Below are positions 43,083-52,438 of a DNA stretch of 64,000 nucleotides, piece by piece (within the stretch, counting starts at the first letter, position 1; each line of letters opens with the position of its first letter). Under the pieces are notes generated by a model. That model worked only from the letters and a program-made list of their open reading frames with translations, was not told the origin of the DNA and did not search any database. Source of the DNA: Dehalococcoidia bacterium (GTDB lineage Bacteria; Chloroflexota; Dehalococcoidia; Tepidiformales; Tepidiformaceae). The DNA is taken from positions 39,614-103,613 of the forward strand of contig JAGQHB010000043.1 of the NCBI GenBank assembly GCA_020432045.1, read 5' to 3'. The position numbers were made by a program, and so were the translations under genes.

Positions 43083-43780
43083 AGACGAAGTTTGTATTGG
43101 CGGCGACGCTGCTCGCCGCTGTCGTCTCGGTCGTGCTCTTGGCTCTCGTCGCGCCCGGAACGGGCGGGGAACGCTCGGTCGTGGAATCCAGCCTTCGCCG
43201 CATGAAGACGGATCACGTTGACCTGGTGCAATTTCACCGCAGCCTCACTCAGCAAGAGTACGAAGAGCAGGGGGCGCTCCAGGAGTTGATGCGGCTCCGC
43301 GACGAAGGAAAGGTACGATTTATCGGCGTCTCTGGCACGCTCCCGAACCTGGACGAGCAGGTGAGGATGGGCGTGTTCGACGCATTTCAGATCCCATATT
43401 CAGCCCTGCAACGCGAACACGAGGATGTTGTCCAACGGGCGTCAAACGCAGGCGCCGGGATCATCATTCGCGGCGGTGCGGCACGTGGAGCGCCATCTGA
43501 CTGGGAGGGGCGGCCAAACTACATGCTGCCGGGCGCAATCCCCAAAGGCCGCTGGGAGACTGCGCAGCTCGATGAACTGCTCGGCGGGATGGACCGGATG
43601 GAACTCACCTTGCGATTCACGCTATCACACCCTGACCTGGACACGACGATCGTTGGGACGAAGAATCCGGAGCACCTCCGGGCAAACGTACGCGCGGCGC
43701 TGAAGGGTCCACTGGATGCTTCTGTATTGGCAGACGCCAAACGACGGCTCGACGCCGCGGGCGCGGTGAGCGCAGGGTGA
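43079..43780 (+). CDS. Chimeric ORF: membrane segment joined to the back half of an aldo/keto reductase
   Basis: Residues 1-30 are a signal/membrane helix (FVLAATLLAAVVSVVLLALV). From about residue 32 the sequence is the C-terminal half of an aldo/keto reductase: SVVESSLRRMKTDHVDLVQF, EGKVRFIGVSG, FQIPYSALQRE, TTIVGTKNPEHLRAN. The barrel's first strands, with catalytic Asp, Tyr and Lys, are missing; only the active-site His (QFHRS) remains. It is therefore unlikely to be active. The start at ATG 43079 overlaps the lipoprotein stop. This looks like a deletion that fused two genes. Confidence 0.75.
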   Translation: MKTKFVLAATLLAAVVSVVLLALVAPGTGGERSVVESSLRRMKTDHVDLVQFHRSLTQQEYEEQGALQELMRLRDEGKVRFIGVSGTLPNLDEQVRMGVFDAFQIPYSALQREHEDVVQRASNAGAGIIIRGGAARGAPSDWEGRPNYMLPGAIPKGRWETAQLDELLGGMDRMELTLRFTLSHPDLDTTIVGTKNPEHLRANVRAALKGPLDASVLADAKRRLDAAGAVSAG

Positions 43781-43964
43781 AGCCAAGGCCCTTGCTCCCG
43801 CGACCTTGTGCTGCGGACGAGGGGCTATCCGGCGGATGTTCCATGTTCCACGGGGCGGCGCCCAATCTTTGGGACGCGGCGGCGTCACGACCTGCTAATA
43901 TCCGGGCGCTTCAACCTCCGAAGCATCCGTCAACCTTCACCCAGGCCTTCCCAGGAGTACCGCT

Positions 43965-45608
43965 ATGACTGCGACTACCGGCGCCGAGATCCTCGCCCGT
44001 CAGATCAGAAACGAGGGGGTCGAGGACATGTTCTACCTGATGGGTGGGCCCATCATCGAGACGGCGGGATTTGCGAAACAGCACGGTATTCGGACAATCG
44101 ACGTCCGCCACGAGCAGGCGGCGGCGATGGCTGCTCACGGGTATGCGCGTGTGAAAGGCCAACCCGGCGTATGTCTTGCAGCGTCGGGGCCGGCCACGAC
44201 CAATCTGCTCACCGGCATTGCGAACGCATACCTCGACGGCGTGCCCGTCGTGGCGCTTGGCGGCGCGGCCGGATTCGCGGCATTCGAGACGGACGCATTC
44301 CAGGAGTACGACCAGCTCTCGATGGCGAAGCCCGTGACCCGCTGGGCAAGCCGGGCCACACACGCCCGGCGACTTCCCGAGTTCTTCAACATGGCCTACC
44401 GCAAAGCGCGGGGGCCTAAGCCCGGGCCAACATACCTCGACCTGCCGGGCAACATCCTCTCGGAGAAGATCGACGACGAGTCCGTCCACTTTCCGCCCGG
44501 AGGCATAGTCGCGTCGCGGCCAGGCCCGGACCCGGCCGAAATCGCGAAGGCCATCGAGCTGCTGCGGACTGCGGAGCGCCCGCTGGTTATCACGGGAAGC
44601 GGCATCATCTGGTCGGGAGCGTCGCCCGAACTCCGCGAGTTCATCGATGCGACGAAGATTCCGTTCTACACCACACCACAGGGACGCGGCGTAGTGCCTG
44701 AAGATCACGAGGTCGCGTTCCTCGGCGCCCGCACAAAGGCGTTCCGGGAGGCGGACGTCGCACTTGTGGTCGGTACCCGCCTCAGCTTCATTATCGGCCA
44801 GGCGACGGCGCCACGCTGGGCCAGCAACCTGAAGGTCATTCACGTCGACATCGATTCTTCGGAGATCGGGCACAACCGGGCTGCCGATATCGGCATCGTG
44901 TCGGACGCACGACTAGCATTACGCGCGCTGACCTACGCGGCGAAGAGCGCCGGGCTCTCAGCGCCCCAGGGATGGCTTGCGAGTCTCGGCGAGACGGATC
45001 AGTCACGCCGCACCAAGACGCTCGAACTGGCAGAATCGAATAGGTCGCCGATCCATCCCCTGCGCGTCGCGAACGCGATCGTCAATTCCGTCGAGCGCGA
45101 CGCCATCGTCTCCGTCGATGGACACGGGACGCTCGGATTTGCGCGGCAATGGATCCCTGCATTCGTGCCTGGGGCACGGCTCAACCCGGGACCAAACGGA
45201 TGCATGGGTGTGGGGCTGCCGCATGCGATGGGCGCCGCGGTGGCTGCGCCGGGCCGGCAGGTAGTCGCATTCGTGGGCGACGGATCATTCCTTATGAATG
45301 TGCAGGAACTGGACACAATGGTCCGCCACCGGCTGCCGATCGTGATCGTCATCAATAACAACGGCGGGTGGACGCCGTTCCCCGACACAACGCCGGGCCG
45401 TGTCCTTGGGAAGAGCCAACGCTATGAGGACATCGCGGTGGCGCTTGGCGGTCACGGCAGCTTTGTGGACAAGTCTGAAGACGTTGAGCCGGCCGTAAAG
45501 AGCGCCCTAGAACTCGCAGCCCGGGATCAAAAGCCGGTGGTCGTGAATGTGCACGTCGACGAGCACGCGTCGCCGGACTCAACGACGAGTTTCGGGACAT
45601 ACCAGTAG
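43965..45608 (+). CDS. ThDP-dependent enzyme, acetolactate-synthase/oxalyl-CoA-decarboxylase/2-hydroxyacyl-CoA-lyase type
   Basis: The 547-aa enzyme has the full ThDP fold: Glu50 in VRHEQAAAMAAHGYAR, a central FAD/ADP-type domain and the cofactor motif GDGSFLMNVQEL to INNNGGW. Given five class III CoA-transferases and an enoyl-CoA hydratase in the same part of the window, I favour a CoA-thioester substrate over acetolactate synthesis, but the sequence alone does not decide. ATG 43965 has AGGAG eight bases upstream. A bidirectional-looking terminator follows. Confidence 0.9.
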   Translation: MTATTGAEILARQIRNEGVEDMFYLMGGPIIETAGFAKQHGIRTIDVRHEQAAAMAAHGYARVKGQPGVCLAASGPATTNLLTGIANAYLDGVPVVALGGAAGFAAFETDAFQEYDQLSMAKPVTRWASRATHARRLPEFFNMAYRKARGPKPGPTYLDLPGNILSEKIDDESVHFPPGGIVASRPGPDPAEIAKAIELLRTAERPLVITGSGIIWSGASPELREFIDATKIPFYTTPQGRGVVPEDHEVAFLGARTKAFREADVALVVGTRLSFIIGQATAPRWASNLKVIHVDIDSSEIGHNRAADIGIVSDARLALRALTYAAKSAGLSAPQGWLASLGETDQSRRTKTLELAESNRSPIHPLRVANAIVNSVERDAIVSVDGHGTLGFARQWIPAFVPGARLNPGPNGCMGVGLPHAMGAAVAAPGRQVVAFVGDGSFLMNVQELDTMVRHRLPIVIVINNNGGWTPFPDTTPGRVLGKSQRYEDIAVALGGHGSFVDKSEDVEPAVKSALELAARDQKPVVVNVHVDEHASPDSTTSFGTYQ

Positions 45609-45636
45609 CACCTTCCCGGGGAGAGCAACCAACGAA

Positions 45637-45666
45637 GAGGGCCGATCTCGAGTGAGATCGGCCCTT
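45637..45666. terminator. Stem-loop between convergent genes
   Basis: GAGGGCCGATCTC pairs with GAGATCGGCCCTT around a GAGT loop (12 pairs plus a wobble). It lies between the ThDP-enzyme stop (45608) and the BVMO stop (45694). The T run is short, so it probably terminates both sides with modest strength. Confidence 0.7.
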
Positions 45667-45693
45667 CTCTGACGTTGAGAGACTGGTGGCGGA

Positions 45694-47337
45694 CTACACC
45701 GCGGCGGGTTCGCGCTCAGCGGCGCCGAGGACATAGCCTTCGTAGCCGTTCTCAGCGACTTCATTGCATTTCGTGCGGTACGGACCGACGCCACCCGGGT
45801 AGGGCATGAAGACGCGCGGTTTGCCAGGGATGTTCGCGCCCAGGTACCAGGAGTCGGCGAGCGGGTAGAGGGTCATATCGGCGATCGCGTTGACGTGGGC
45901 AACCCATTCCGTCTCCGCCTGAGCGTCTGCCTCGGCAGTGTCGATGCCATGCTCGGTCATATACTCCAGGAAATTGGAGATGAATTCGACGTGCTGTTCG
46001 ATGGAAACTGGCATGTTGCTAAGCACGGATGGTGAGCCGGGGCCGGTGATCATGAACATGTTCGGGAATCCGGCGCTGGAGAGGCCGAGGTAAGTCTTCG
46101 GGCCGGCTTCCCACTTCTCCTTGAGTGCCAGGCCGTTCTTGCCGCGGATGTCCATCTTGAAGAAGGTACCGGTCATCGCGTCGAAGCCGGTCGCGAAGAT
46201 GATCACGTCGAGGTCGTAGCTGTCGTCCTCGGTGCGGATACCCGTCTCCGTGATCTCCTGGATCGGCGAATGGCGGATGTCGACGAGTGTGACGTTGTCC
46301 CGGTTGTAGGTCTCAAAGTAGTTCGTATCGATGAGAGCGCGCTTAGAGCTAAACGGATGGTCCGTCGGGGTGAGTTTTTCGGCCGTCTCCGGGTCTTTCA
46401 CAATTTCACGAATCTTGGAGCGGATGAACTCGGAGGCAGTGTCGTTGGCACGCCGGTCGACCGCCACATCTTTGAACGAACCGAAGAAGAAGTTGAAGCC
46501 CCCTTGCTGCCAGCCTGCCTCGTATACGGCCTGGCGCTCCTCGGCGCTGACTTCGAGCGCTGACCGATCGACCGGATCCACGGGGAATCCGCCGGCGGAC
46601 CAGCGGGCCTTTTCCCAGATCTCGTCGTAGCGGCTCTTCACATCCTTCAGGAAGGCCTTGTCGACGTTAGCGTGGCGCGCCGGGATGGTGAACTGCGGTG
46701 TGCGCTGGAAGACGTAGAGGTGTCCGGCCTGTTTCGCGATGACGGGGATGGCCTGGATGGCGCTCGAACCCGTGCCAATGATGCCGACGCGCTTGCCGGT
46801 CAGGTCGACACCTTCGTGGGGCCAGGCACCGGTATGGTACCACTGGCCCTTGAACGTGTCGCGACCTTTGATGTCCGGGATCTGACCCGTGGAGAGGCAG
46901 CCGATTCCAGTGATGAAATAGCGAGCGGTGACATGATCTCCCTGGTCCGTCTCAATGTCCCAACGGCGCGTGGCCTCGTTGTAAAGGGCGCTGATCACAC
47001 GGGTGTTGAACTGAATGTCACGACGGAGGTCGAGCCGGTCGGCGACGTGGTTGAGATAGGCGAGGATTTCCGGTTGCTCAGGGTACTTGCCGCTCCACTC
47101 CCACTCCTGGAGGAGATCTTTATCGAAGGAGAAGCAGTAGATGTAGGACTCTGAGTCGCAGCGGGCACCCGGATAACGGTTCCAGTACCAGGTGCCGCCG
47201 ACATCATGTGCGGCATCAAAGACGCGGGCTGACATGCCGAGTACGTCGCGGAGGCGATAGAGCATGTAGAGTCCGGAAAAGCCGGCGCCCACAACCACTG
47301 CGTCGAGTTCTGTTGTCGTAGTCTTCGTCTCAGTCAC
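45694..47337 (-). CDS. Baeyer-Villiger monooxygenase
   Basis: The 547-aa flavoprotein has two Rossmann motifs (GAGFSG at residues 17-22; GIIGTGSSA at 185-193) and the type I BVMO fingerprint FKGQWYHTGAWP at 162-173. It inserts oxygen next to a ketone carbonyl using NADPH and O2, giving an ester or lactone. ATG 47337 follows AGGAGGAAC. It lies 25 bases after an HSL-type esterase gene in the same direction, so ketone-to-ester-to-acid processing is likely. Confidence 0.95.
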   Translation of the reverse strand: MTETKTTTTELDAVVVGAGFSGLYMLYRLRDVLGMSARVFDAAHDVGGTWYWNRYPGARCDSESYIYCFSFDKDLLQEWEWSGKYPEQPEILAYLNHVADRLDLRRDIQFNTRVISALYNEATRRWDIETDQGDHVTARYFITGIGCLSTGQIPDIKGRDTFKGQWYHTGAWPHEGVDLTGKRVGIIGTGSSAIQAIPVIAKQAGHLYVFQRTPQFTIPARHANVDKAFLKDVKSRYDEIWEKARWSAGGFPVDPVDRSALEVSAEERQAVYEAGWQQGGFNFFFGSFKDVAVDRRANDTASEFIRSKIREIVKDPETAEKLTPTDHPFSSKRALIDTNYFETYNRDNVTLVDIRHSPIQEITETGIRTEDDSYDLDVIIFATGFDAMTGTFFKMDIRGKNGLALKEKWEAGPKTYLGLSSAGFPNMFMITGPGSPSVLSNMPVSIEQHVEFISNFLEYMTEHGIDTAEADAQAETEWVAHVNAIADMTLYPLADSWYLGANIPGKPRVFMPYPGGVGPYRTKCNEVAENGYEGYVLGAAEREPAAV

Positions 47338-47362
47338 GTTGTTCCTCCTGTGCGGGTCGAAG

Positions 47363-48322
47363 TCAGTGGGCGCTCAGCGCGGGCTGCCGTTTTGTCTCCG
47401 CCGCGATTGCGGCGCGGATCGCTTTGATGACGTGCTGGAAGCCACGCTCACTCCCGGGAAGAGGGATCATCGAGAAGAAGCCATGCGTCTGGCCCTCGTA
47501 GCGCTTGCAATCGACGGGGACACCCGCCTGCTTCAGGCATTCGGCATAGGCTTCGCCTTCGTCGCGGAGAACGTCATGCTCGGCGGTGAGGATGACCGCC
47601 GGGGGAAGGTCTTTAAAGTTGAAGGCACGGAGCGGTGATGCGTCCGGGTCCAGACGCTTAACCCCGTCCGGCACGTAGTGATCCCAGAACCAAACCATCG
47701 CCTCCCTGGTGAGCAACAGCTGGTTTTCCGGATCCGTGTAGGAGGTGCGCTCGAAGTCGGCGTCGGTGACCGGATAGATGAGCACCTGGAGGGCGATGGC
47801 AGGGCCGCCGCGGTCGCGCGAACGTAGTGCCATGACGGCCGCGAGGTTGCCACCAGCACTATCTCCGGCAACAAAAAGCGGGACCTTCTTGCCGGCTATT
47901 TTCTCGTTATTCACGGCAGCCCATTCGAGTGCGGCGTAGGAATCGTCGACCGCGGCCGGGTAGCGGTGCTCTGGCGCGAGGCGGTACTCGACGTTGACAA
48001 CGGCGCAGGATGTCCGTTCAGCGAGTTTGCGCGCGAGGGTGTCGTATTCGTCGATGGAACCGATGACCCAACCACCGCCGTGGTAGTAAACGATGATGCC
48101 ACGCGCAGGTTGCTGGGGCAGGAGCACGCGCACCGGAACGCGGCCACCAGACGTAGGCACCGAGTGATCCTCCGCCCGGACCGTGACCGGCGGGGGGCCC
48201 GCGAGGTCCGCCATCGCCGCACCGAGCGCGCGAGCCTCGTCGGGAGTGCCTTCGTGAAGCGGTTTCCCGCCAGCGGCAGCCATTTGTTGCAGGAGCATCA
48301 TCGTGGCGTTGTCGAGTGTCAT
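47363..48322 (-). CDS. HSL-family alpha/beta hydrolase, paired with the BVMO
   Basis: The 319-aa esterase has HGGG at residues 81-84, GDSAG at 153-157 (Ser155), TAEHDVLRDEG with the acid, and the His in GQTHGFFSM. It is the promoter-proximal gene of the esterase-BVMO pair and probably opens the ester or lactone the BVMO makes. ATG 48322 has GGGGGA upstream. The 295-base divergent gap to the CoA-transferase at 48618 shows no gene. Confidence 0.93.
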   Translation of the reverse strand: MTLDNATMMLLQQMAAAGGKPLHEGTPDEARALGAAMADLAGPPPVTVRAEDHSVPTSGGRVPVRVLLPQQPARGIIVYYHGGGWVIGSIDEYDTLARKLAERTSCAVVNVEYRLAPEHRYPAAVDDSYAALEWAAVNNEKIAGKKVPLFVAGDSAGGNLAAVMALRSRDRGGPAIALQVLIYPVTDADFERTSYTDPENQLLLTREAMVWFWDHYVPDGVKRLDPDASPLRAFNFKDLPPAVILTAEHDVLRDEGEAYAECLKQAGVPVDCKRYEGQTHGFFSMIPLPGSERGFQHVIKAIRAAIAAETKRQPALSAH

Positions 48323-48617
48323 ACGTCCCCCGCGGAGTATTGGCGACGCCTTTCAGCGATAGTATTCCTTCTACATGATTGGCGGATATGTGGTCAACGC
48401 ATTGCAGCATTGGCAGGATTCGGAATCGCGTCACACGGGGCGAAGGTCGAATCATGGCCGTAGTGGCGGTCGCGGCAGCCGCCCGGTCGTGCTGAAACAT
48501 CGACAGGGTTTGGCAGCCGATTGCAGCGCCGTTGCGGCACTGGTAGAAGTGCGTCCGTGACGCGAACCCTCCGTCGCCCGCCGGCGGATGGTCAGTCGTG
48601 CGTGCCGGGGGGCCACC

Positions 48618-49826
48618 ATGCCTGAATCGGCCCTTTCCGGGCTCAAGGTCGTCGAGGCCGGTGACTTCATCTCGCCGGCGTACGGCGGCAAGCTGCTGGC
48701 AGACCTGGGCGCCGATGTCATCAAGGTCGAGCCACCGGCCGGGGGAAGCATCCGCAAGCATGGGCCTTTCCCGGGAGACGACGCCAACATTGAGACGGGC
48801 GGACTGCACCTGTTCCTCGACGCGAACAAACGCAGCGTGACGCTTGACCTCGAATCCTCCGAAGGCGCACAGCTGTTCCGGGATCTGGCCGGCTGGGCCG
48901 ATATCGTGATCCACAACATCGAGCCGGGCCGGCTGGAGCGGCTGGGAATCCGCTATGAGGATCTCAGCAGCGACAGTCCCGCGCTGATCATGTCGTCAAT
49001 CACGGTGTTTGGGTACGACACGCCTTATCGCGACTGGAAAGGGAGTGCGTTGACCGCGACGGCGGCATCGGGACTTTCGCAACGCATTGGCGACCCGGGA
49101 AAGGCACCGCTATGGATCCCTTACTGTGCCGCCGACTTCCAGGGTGGGCTGCACGGGGCAATTGCGGCGATGGCCGCGCTACAGGCGCGGCGGGCGACGG
49201 GGGAGGGCCAGCACGCGTGGGTATCGATCGTTGAAGTGCTGGGCAACTACCTCGGAGGTTCGGGCGTGCCCGCATTTGTGTTCGGCGGCCTGACGACGAC
49301 GCGGGCCGGCACGCACATGCCCGGGTTCTACCCGTGGGAGGTCGCAGAGACGGCGGACGGATACTTCGAAGTCATCACGATGGTCGACGCGCAGTGGCGG
49401 CGGTTTGTCGAGCTGATGGGAAACCCGGAGTGGGGCGCAGACGAGCGTCTCCAGAACAGGTGGACGGCACCCGCGTGGAGAGACGAACTCGATGCGTACT
49501 GGCACCCGTGGATGAAAGAGCGGACTCGTGCAGAGCTGTGGCAGGTTTTTCGAGACAACCACATCGCGTTCCAGCCGGTGCAAACGGTCGATGAGATAGT
49601 GGCGAGCCCACACCTGGAGGCGCGGGGCTTCTGGCAGGAGATTGAGCACCCGGTGGCAGGTGCGTACTCGACGCTCGGCCCACCGTTCCGCCTCTCCGCA
49701 ACGCCGTGGGAGCTACGGTTTAGGCCACCGCTGCTAGGCGAACACAACGCAGATGTGCTGGGCGGCATCCTTGGCCAGAGCCCAGCAGAACTCGAACGGC
49801 TCCAGAGCGCAGGTGTGACGGTATGA
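48618..49826 (+). CDS. CaiB/BaiF family (class III) CoA-transferase 1
   Basis: The 402-aa protein has the class III signature from the start (LKVVEAGDFISPAYGGKLLADLGADVIKVE). The catalytic aspartate lies in YCAADFQGGLHGA. It moves CoA between carboxylic acids through a mixed-anhydride mechanism. ATG 48618 was chosen because the family begins here; a GGGGG lies just upstream. It overlaps the next CoA-transferase gene by four bases, so the two may form a heteromer. Confidence 0.92.
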   Translation: MPESALSGLKVVEAGDFISPAYGGKLLADLGADVIKVEPPAGGSIRKHGPFPGDDANIETGGLHLFLDANKRSVTLDLESSEGAQLFRDLAGWADIVIHNIEPGRLERLGIRYEDLSSDSPALIMSSITVFGYDTPYRDWKGSALTATAASGLSQRIGDPGKAPLWIPYCAADFQGGLHGAIAAMAALQARRATGEGQHAWVSIVEVLGNYLGGSGVPAFVFGGLTTTRAGTHMPGFYPWEVAETADGYFEVITMVDAQWRRFVELMGNPEWGADERLQNRWTAPAWRDELDAYWHPWMKERTRAELWQVFRDNHIAFQPVQTVDEIVASPHLEARGFWQEIEHPVAGAYSTLGPPFRLSATPWELRFRPPLLGEHNADVLGGILGQSPAELERLQSAGVTV

Positions 49827-51070
49827 GCAGCAGCGGGCCGCTCCAGGGAATTCGCGTGTTGGACCACGGCCACGTTTGGGCGGGTCCGCTGGTTGGCACC
49901 AGTCTTTCGGATCTCGGCGCCGAGGTGATCAAGGTACTTTCGCCGTCGCGGTCTTCCGGCGTCTCGATGGCCGGGAAGGTGATGCCCGGAGCTGCGGGAG
50001 GCGCCAGCCAGGTCGACACGACAGACCCGACCCAATATCACGGCTACGAACGCGGCAAGCTCGGGATCTCAATTAATCTCGCAGTCGACGAGGGCAAGGG
50101 GCTGTACCGGCGCCTCATATCGGTGAGTGATGTGGTGGTCGAGAACTTCTCGCCACGTGTAATGCCGTCTCTTGGCCTGGGATTCGAAGACCTGCAGAAG
50201 CTGAATCCCGGGATCATCCTCTGCTCGATGTCGGCGACGGGAGCGACCGAGGGACCATGGAGAGATCTCGTGACCTATGGGCCGTCGCTTGGTGCCCTGT
50301 ACGGCATCAAGAGCCTCCTCGGCTACCACGATGACCCGATGCCACGCGAAGACATGGCGGACCTCGACCCGACGGCGGCGGGACATGCCGTCTTTGCAAT
50401 CCTCGCGGCGCTGGAATATCGAGCCCGCAGCGGCCACGGCCAGCACATCGAGATGGCCCAGGGCGAGTCCGCGATTCAGCGCATTGCGGAGCCGATCATG
50501 GATTACCTTTTCAACCGCCGCGTGGCACGGACGCAGGGCAACCGTTACCCGGGCGTGGCGCCACACGGCATCTACCGGGCCGCGGGCGACGACGAGTGGA
50601 TTTCAATCGTGGCCCGCGACGACCGGGAGTGGGCAGCACTCACTTCTGTCGCCGCCGCCAGCGGGCACAACCTCGGGGGTTCCACGTTCGCGACGCTTGA
50701 GGCACGCCTCGCCGCCCAGGACGCCCTCGACGAAGCGATCACCGCGTGGACGAGCCTTGAGAATGCGATGAACCTTTCGCGCCGCTTGCAGGACGCTGGC
50801 GTGCCGGCTTCACCCGTGATGAACGCACCAGCGCTGGCAGCGGATGACAACTTCCACGCGTTACGCCGAAGCGGGATGCAGCTCGGACCGGACGTGAAGG
50901 TGACCGCTGAGGACATCTACCAGGGAGTCGTCTGGAAACTCACGAAGACGCCGGGCGGGATTCAGCGGACCGTTCCCGGCACGGGGGCGGACAACGCACG
51001 GGTGTTCGGAGAACTGCTCGGCATCGCACGCGCGGATCTTGACGGCCTGCATGAGCGCGGAGTGATCTGA
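49823..51070 (+). CDS. CaiB/BaiF family CoA-transferase 2
   Basis: The 415-aa protein (IRVLDHGHVWAGPLVGTSLSDLGAEVIKV) is coupled to CoA-transferase 1 by ATGA. The catalytic Asp is kept in MADLDPTAAGHAVFAILAAL. The two proteins are different enough to suggest a two-gene enzyme such as those of benzylsuccinate-type pathways, rather than a recent duplicate. It converges on CoA-transferase 3, with 18 bases between stops. Confidence 0.92.
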   Translation: MSSSGPLQGIRVLDHGHVWAGPLVGTSLSDLGAEVIKVLSPSRSSGVSMAGKVMPGAAGGASQVDTTDPTQYHGYERGKLGISINLAVDEGKGLYRRLISVSDVVVENFSPRVMPSLGLGFEDLQKLNPGIILCSMSATGATEGPWRDLVTYGPSLGALYGIKSLLGYHDDPMPREDMADLDPTAAGHAVFAILAALEYRARSGHGQHIEMAQGESAIQRIAEPIMDYLFNRRVARTQGNRYPGVAPHGIYRAAGDDEWISIVARDDREWAALTSVAAASGHNLGGSTFATLEARLAAQDALDEAITAWTSLENAMNLSRRLQDAGVPASPVMNAPALAADDNFHALRRSGMQLGPDVKVTAEDIYQGVVWKLTKTPGGIQRTVPGTGADNARVFGELLGIARADLDGLHERGVI

Positions 51071-51088
51071 GCAGACTCGCACTCCGCG

Positions 51089-52282
51089 CTAGACGACACC
51101 TTCTTCGCGGAGTGACGAGACTTCATCCGCGCTCAGGCAAAGTTCCTGGTACAGGACCTCTTCCGTGTGCTGACCAAGCAAGGGAGACGGCGTGAGTCTC
51201 GACGCCTCGTGGTCGACACGGATGGGATTCCCCAGGATCTCGATCGTCCCGCGAGTTGGATGCTGGACTTGTTGAATCATCTCTCGCTGAATGAGGTGCG
51301 GGTCGTTGAATACATCGCCGGAGTCGTAGACAGCCCCGGCGGGGATCCCGGCACACTGGAGCTGGTCCATTGCTTCGAACTTCGTCCGCTCAGCCGTCCA
51401 GGCCTTAATGAGCCCGTGGAGCCATTCCTCATTTTCCTGTCGCGAGGTGACGGTAGCGACGCGTGGGTCGTCCACCAGCGCAGGTTGGCCGATCGCGATG
51501 AACAGGCGTTCGAGCATCAGTGCGGTGTTGGCGACGACGTAAACGTAGTCGTTCGGGCCAAATGGCTTGCACGGGTACGTATTCGTTGGGGGAAGCTGGC
51601 GCAGGTTGTTGCCGACTCGTGGCACGGGATCGCCGACATTTTCGCGGGCGAGGAAGCCGACGCGAGCGTAGCTGGCAATGGCGTCCTGCATCGAGACTTC
51701 CACGTGGCCGCCTTCGCCAGTCTGGAGAAAACGGGTGTACGCGGCGAGGATGCCGATCGCGAACTGCATGCCGGTGCCCGTGTCCCCGTACGTGACACCG
51801 GAGCGCATTGGTTCGGTCGCCGCCGTGCCGGTAATCGACATGCTGCCGCCGACCGCCTGGGCCACCATGTCGTAGCTGCGGTAGTGCGCGTGGGGGCCGG
51901 TGGTCCCGAAGCCCTTCAGCGACGCATAAATAAGGGAGGGGTGGAGCCGGCGAAGCTCGTCCTCGCCCAGTCCGAGCGACTCCATCGTGCCAGGGCCGAG
52001 GTTCTCGGCCACGACATGGAAGCGAGGAAGGAGGCGTAGCAGCAGGTCACGGCCCTCAGCGGACTTGAGGTTGATCGCGACGCTACGCTTGTTTCCGTTG
52101 AGCGTGAGGAAGTAGGAACGGTCGAGCGGGCCGGCGGCGCGTCCACGCCCTGGTTCGCCGACGCCTGGCGGTTCGACTTTGACAACGTCGGCGCCAAGCC
52201 ATGCGAGCGTCTGCGTCGCAGATGTTCCCGCTTCGTACTGTGTGAAGTCCAGGACCCGGAGGCCCGCGAGCGGCTGTGCCAT
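51089..52282 (-). CDS. CaiB/BaiF family CoA-transferase 3
   Basis: The 397-aa protein begins AQPLAGLRVLDFTQYEAGTS and keeps the catalytic Asp in VTYGDTGTGMQFAIG. Its first seven codons and whole promoter region are duplicated 2.5 kb away at 54785-54833. The substrate is unknown. An extended -10 (TGGTACGAT, 52321-52313) predicts a leader of about 24 bases. Confidence 0.92.
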   Translation of the reverse strand: MAQPLAGLRVLDFTQYEAGTSATQTLAWLGADVVKVEPPGVGEPGRGRAAGPLDRSYFLTLNGNKRSVAINLKSAEGRDLLLRLLPRFHVVAENLGPGTMESLGLGEDELRRLHPSLIYASLKGFGTTGPHAHYRSYDMVAQAVGGSMSITGTAATEPMRSGVTYGDTGTGMQFAIGILAAYTRFLQTGEGGHVEVSMQDAIASYARVGFLARENVGDPVPRVGNNLRQLPPTNTYPCKPFGPNDYVYVVANTALMLERLFIAIGQPALVDDPRVATVTSRQENEEWLHGLIKAWTAERTKFEAMDQLQCAGIPAGAVYDSGDVFNDPHLIQREMIQQVQHPTRGTIEILGNPIRVDHEASRLTPSPLLGQHTEEVLYQELCLSADEVSSLREEGVV

Positions 52283-52310
52283 GTACGCACCCTATACTCG
52301 TGATAGAGCG
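52262..52310. repeat. Direct repeat, copy 1 (promoter and first codons of CoA-transferase 3)
   Basis: These 49 bases recur without change and in the same orientation at 54785-54833. Similarity continues with scattered mismatches for about 18 more bases (to about 52328), across the -10 element. The copy covers the ATG, the first codons and the untranslated leader. Confidence 0.9.
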
Positions 52311-52312
52311 AC

Positions 52313-52321
52313 ATCGTACCA
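52313..52321 (-). promoter_or_regulatory. Extended -10 promoter of CoA-transferase 3
   Basis: TGGTACGAT on the minus strand is an extended -10 (TG-G-TACGAT), the same form found before the tRNA gene. The predicted start is near 52309. Confidence 0.45.
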
Positions 52322-52375
52322 GAATTCCAAGTGCCCGTTACCAGTCCGAGAGTTGTGGTGCCGGGCATCAACGGC

Positions 52376-52412
52376 AGAGCAGCTCGATTTCGCCGGGAAA
52401 ACGAGCTGCTCT
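52376..52412. repeat. 11-bp inverted repeat
   Basis: AGAGCAGCTCG (52376-52386) pairs with CGAGCTGCTCT (52402-52412) across 15 bases. It lies 27 bases downstream of the exported-protein stop at 52439, so it may end that transcript, although no T run follows. Confidence 0.6.
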
Positions 52413-52438
52413 TAGTGGCGTTACTGCACTGCGACGTG

